This document shows positions 13,463 to 15,811 of a DNA stretch of 15,811 bases, piece by piece. The stretch comes from Anaerofustis sp. (GTDB taxonomy: Bacteria > Bacillota > Clostridia > Eubacteriales > Anaerofustaceae). The notes under the pieces are model-generated. The model made no database searches, was not told the origin of the DNA, and saw only the letters and a list, made by a program, of their open reading frames with translations. The DNA lies in NCBI RefSeq assembly GCF_019420015.1, contig NZ_JAHZIA010000042.1, forward strand, positions 1 through 15,811, given 5' to 3'. Numbering within the stretch: the first letter of the stretch is position 1; every line of letters starts with the position of its first letter. Made by a program: the position numbers and the translations under genes.

Positions 13463-15592
13463 ATGAAGAAAGTGTTTAAGACGGATTTCTTAGGCAGAGA
13501 ATTGAGCGTTGAAGTCGGCGAATTGGCACAAATGGCCAATGGCAGTGTGTTTATTTCTTACGGAGATACACAAATTTTGGTTAACGCATGTATGGCTAAG
13601 GAAGCAAAAGAGGGAATTGACTTTTTCCCGTTAAGTGTATTTTATGAAGAAAAAATGTATGCGGTAGGCAAAATCCCTGGAGGATTTTTAAAGAGGGAAG
13701 GTAAAGCGAGTGAAAAGGCTACTCTTACCTGCAGACTTATAGATAGACCTTTAAGACCTTTATTTGACAAAGGCTTTAGAAACGAAGTTCAAGTTGTGGC
13801 TACGGTAATGGGTGTGGAACAGGATAACTCTCCTGAAATCACAAGTATTTTGGGTGCATCTCTTGCTCTTGGAATTTCGGATATACCTTTTGACGGACCT
13901 GTGGGCGCTGTTCAAGTAGGTCTTATCGATGGAAAGCTTGTATATAATCCAACAAGTGAAGAGAGAGAAAAGAGCGATTTAAGCTTAACCGTTGCCGGTA
14001 CAAGCGAAGCTGTTTTGATGGTTGAAGCCGGTGCGAATGAAGTTAGCGAAGAAGTTATGATTGACGCCATTATGGGTGCTCATGAACATATTAAAGAAAT
14101 TATAAAATTCCAAGAAGAGATTATTAATGAAGTTGGGGTTGAAAAAGCAAAGCTTCCTTACTACAGACCAAGCGAAGAAATAAAAGAAAAAATTTATGAA
14201 GAAGCAAAAAAAGGTTTCAGAGAAGCTTACAATATTCATGAAAAACAAGCCAGAGAAGACAGAGTAGAAGAAGTAAAGGCTGAAATAAAAGAAAAGTATC
14301 TGGGAGATTATCCCGACAATGAACTTGATTTTAATGAAATCTTTACAAAAATATTAAAACAGATTGTAAGAGATATGATAACCAACGAAGGTATCAGACC
14401 TGATGGGAGAAAGGTTGATGAAATAAGACCTATTACCTGTGAAGTCGGCAAGGTAAGAAGAGCTCATGGTTCAGGACTTTTTACCAGAGGTCAAACTCAG
14501 GTTATGTCTATGGTTACTCTTGGTGCGATAAGAGATGAGCAGATTATTGACGGAATAGGTGAAGAGACTTCGAAGAAATATATTCATCATTATAATTTCC
14601 CTGCGTATTCGGTAGGGGAAACAGGACCGATGAGAGGTCCGGGAAGAAGAGAAATAGGACACGGTGCTTTGGCTGAAAGAGCGCTTATGCCTATGATTCC
14701 TTCACAGGATGTATTCCCTTATACAATAAGAGTAGTGTCTGAAGTTCTAGCTTCAAACGGTTCAACTTCGCAGGCAAGTGTATGCGGTTCTACATTATCT
14801 CTTATGGATGCAGGGGTTCCTATTAAAGCACCTGTTGCAGGAATCGCCATGGGTCTTATAAAAGAAGAAAATAAGGTTTCTGTTCTTTCTGATATTCAAG
14901 GTGTTGAAGATTTTTACGGTGATATGGACTTTAAAGTTGCCGGTACAAGAGACGGTATAACCGCTATACAAATGGATATTAAAATAAAAGGAATAGACAA
15001 AGCAATCTTAACGGAAGCATTGTCCAGAGCTAAAAAAGGCAGATTCCATATTCTTGATAAGATGAGCACTGCAATTGAAACTCCTAGAGCTGATGTAAGT
15101 AAATATGCTCCAAAAATTATTACATTAAAGATCGAAGAGGATAAGATAAAAGATGTAATAGGTCCAAGCGGAAAAATGATTAATAAAATCATAGATGCAA
15201 CAGGTGTTAAAATTGATATTCTTGAAGATGGACAAACTTATGTGAGTGCCGTTGATTTGGATGATGCAAGAAAAGCTGTTCAAATGATTGAAGATATAAC
15301 AAGAGAAGTTGAAGAAGGTGACACTTATGTGGGTAAAGTTGTTAGAATAATGGATTTCGGTGCATTTGTTGAAATTCCTGGAGGAAAAGAAGGACTTATT
15401 CACATTTCAAAAATAGCTCATGAGAGAGTAAATAAAGTAACCGATGTATTAAACGTAGGTGATGAAGTTCACGTTAAAGTCATCGAAATAGATAAGCAAG
15501 GAAGAATAAACCTTTCAAGAAAGGCTTTGCTTCCAAAACCAAAAAAAGAAGACAAAAAAGACGATAAAGAAAAGTCGGAAGTTAATGAATAA
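13463..15592 (+). CDS. pnp: Polyribonucleotide nucleotidyltransferase (PNPase)
   Basis: PNPase degrades RNA 3'-5' with phosphate and can add tails. The 709 aa contain the first RNase PH domain (GGFLKREGK, LIDRPLRPLF), the linking helical domain, and a second RNase PH domain (GRREIGHGALAERAL, and the catalytic Asp motif GDMDFKVAG). A KH domain with GPSG (DVIGPSGKMINKII) and an S1 domain (GKVVRIMDFGAFVEI...LIHISKI) follow. A short Lys/Glu/Asp-rich tail ends the protein. GGAGG (13447-13451) precedes the ATG by 11 bases. The length fits the family and nothing is missing. Confidence 0.98.
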   Translation: MKKVFKTDFLGRELSVEVGELAQMANGSVFISYGDTQILVNACMAKEAKEGIDFFPLSVFYEEKMYAVGKIPGGFLKREGKASEKATLTCRLIDRPLRPLFDKGFRNEVQVVATVMGVEQDNSPEITSILGASLALGISDIPFDGPVGAVQVGLIDGKLVYNPTSEEREKSDLSLTVAGTSEAVLMVEAGANEVSEEVMIDAIMGAHEHIKEIIKFQEEIINEVGVEKAKLPYYRPSEEIKEKIYEEAKKGFREAYNIHEKQAREDRVEEVKAEIKEKYLGDYPDNELDFNEIFTKILKQIVRDMITNEGIRPDGRKVDEIRPITCEVGKVRRAHGSGLFTRGQTQVMSMVTLGAIRDEQIIDGIGEETSKKYIHHYNFPAYSVGETGPMRGPGRREIGHGALAERALMPMIPSQDVFPYTIRVVSEVLASNGSTSQASVCGSTLSLMDAGVPIKAPVAGIAMGLIKEENKVSVLSDIQGVEDFYGDMDFKVAGTRDGITAIQMDIKIKGIDKAILTEALSRAKKGRFHILDKMSTAIETPRADVSKYAPKIITLKIEEDKIKDVIGPSGKMINKIIDATGVKIDILEDGQTYVSAVDLDDARKAVQMIEDITREVEEGDTYVGKVVRIMDFGAFVEIPGGKEGLIHISKIAHERVNKVTDVLNVGDEVHVKVIEIDKQGRINLSRKALLPKPKKEDKKDDKEKSEVNE

Positions 15593-15596
15593 ATTA

Positions 15597-15626
15597 TTAA
15601 AAGCGAGGTTTTAACTTCGCTTTTAA
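15597..15626 (+). terminator. Terminator after pnp
   Basis: TTAAAAGCGA (15597-15606) pairs perfectly with TCGCTTTTAA (15617-15626), and inner bases can extend the stem with one G-U pair. The T-run is short and lies inside the stem, so it may be leaky. Confidence 0.7.
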
Positions 15627-15665
15627 ATCATATAAATATTATTGAATTAATTTACGGAGGATATT

Positions 15666-15811
15666 ATGACCACAATTCAAGCTATAATTCTTGGGATTAT
15701 TCAAGGTCTTACAGAATTTTTGCCCGTAAGTAGTTCCGGACATCTTGTAATACTCCAAAACTTTATGGGAATTACAGAAGGAAGTTTGGAGTTTACCATA
15801 GTGCTTCATCT
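15666..15811 (+). CDS. uppP: Undecaprenyl-diphosphatase UppP (BacA), N-terminal part
   Basis: The first 48 codons of the gene are present; the rest is outside the window. UppP removes a phosphate from undecaprenyl diphosphate to recycle the lipid carrier for peptidoglycan synthesis, and its loss raises bacitracin sensitivity. Diagnostic is IIQGLTEFLPVSSSGHLVIL, with Q13/E17 of the (E/Q)xxxE motif and H26. GGAGG (15656-15660) lies five bases before the ATG. It is separated from pnp by a hairpin, so it may form its own unit. Confidence 0.95.
   Translation, partial: MTTIQAIILGIIQGLTEFLPVSSSGHLVILQNFMGITEGSLEFTIVLH

Overview
The window looks like chromosomal DNA of a low-G+C Gram-positive anaerobe. 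Signs of this are A+T-rich spacers, strong AGGAGG ribosome sites, TTGACA/TATAAT promoters, TTG starts, heavy AGA use for Arg, a ylxM-ffh-rpsP-khpA block, an rpsO-pnp pair, murT/gatD and a sortase-type surface protein. A Clostridia/Tissierellia (Peptoniphilaceae-like) host is my best guess. It rests on gene style, not on any marker search.

Layout: (1) bases 1-366 hold a minus-strand tRNA cluster (Val-Asp-Phe-Gly, the Gly cut by the window edge) behind a textbook promoter. (2) 407-1576 is a membrane-anchored polysaccharide deacetylase, minus strand. (3) 1815-3358 is an isolated transcription unit: promoter, structured leader, a RuBisCO-like protein and a terminator. (4) 3357-4553 is a very A+T-rich orphan gene of an uncharacterised, HEPN-like type, between two strong terminators. 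(5) 4539-6839 is ylxM-ffh, then rpsP-khpA. It starts from a perfect consensus promoter whose -35 box lies inside the preceding terminator stem, and it ends before the usual rimM-trmD-rplS. (6) 6822-7740 holds a DUF4186 gene (minus) divergent from a glyoxalase/VOC gene (plus). (7) 7784-9895 is a minus-strand murT-gatD operon. (8) 9896-10407 is a long non-coding region with nested inverted repeats upstream of (9) a wall-anchored MucBP/DGDG-repeat surface protein (10408-12933). (10) 13017-15626 is rpsO-pnp with a structured rpsO leader. (11) The start of uppP lies at the right edge.

Most genes serve translation, protein targeting, RNA turnover and cell-envelope work: deacetylase, lipid II amidation, undecaprenyl-phosphate recycling and an adhesin-like protein. 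The observations most worth a second look are a GatD whose class I amidotransferase Cys and His are both replaced, with a matching change at the MurT site expected to complete the triad; an orphan RuBisCO-like protein that keeps the carbamate/metal triad but has lost phosphate-binding residues; the single-gene A+T-rich insertion; and the nested palindromes before the surface protein.
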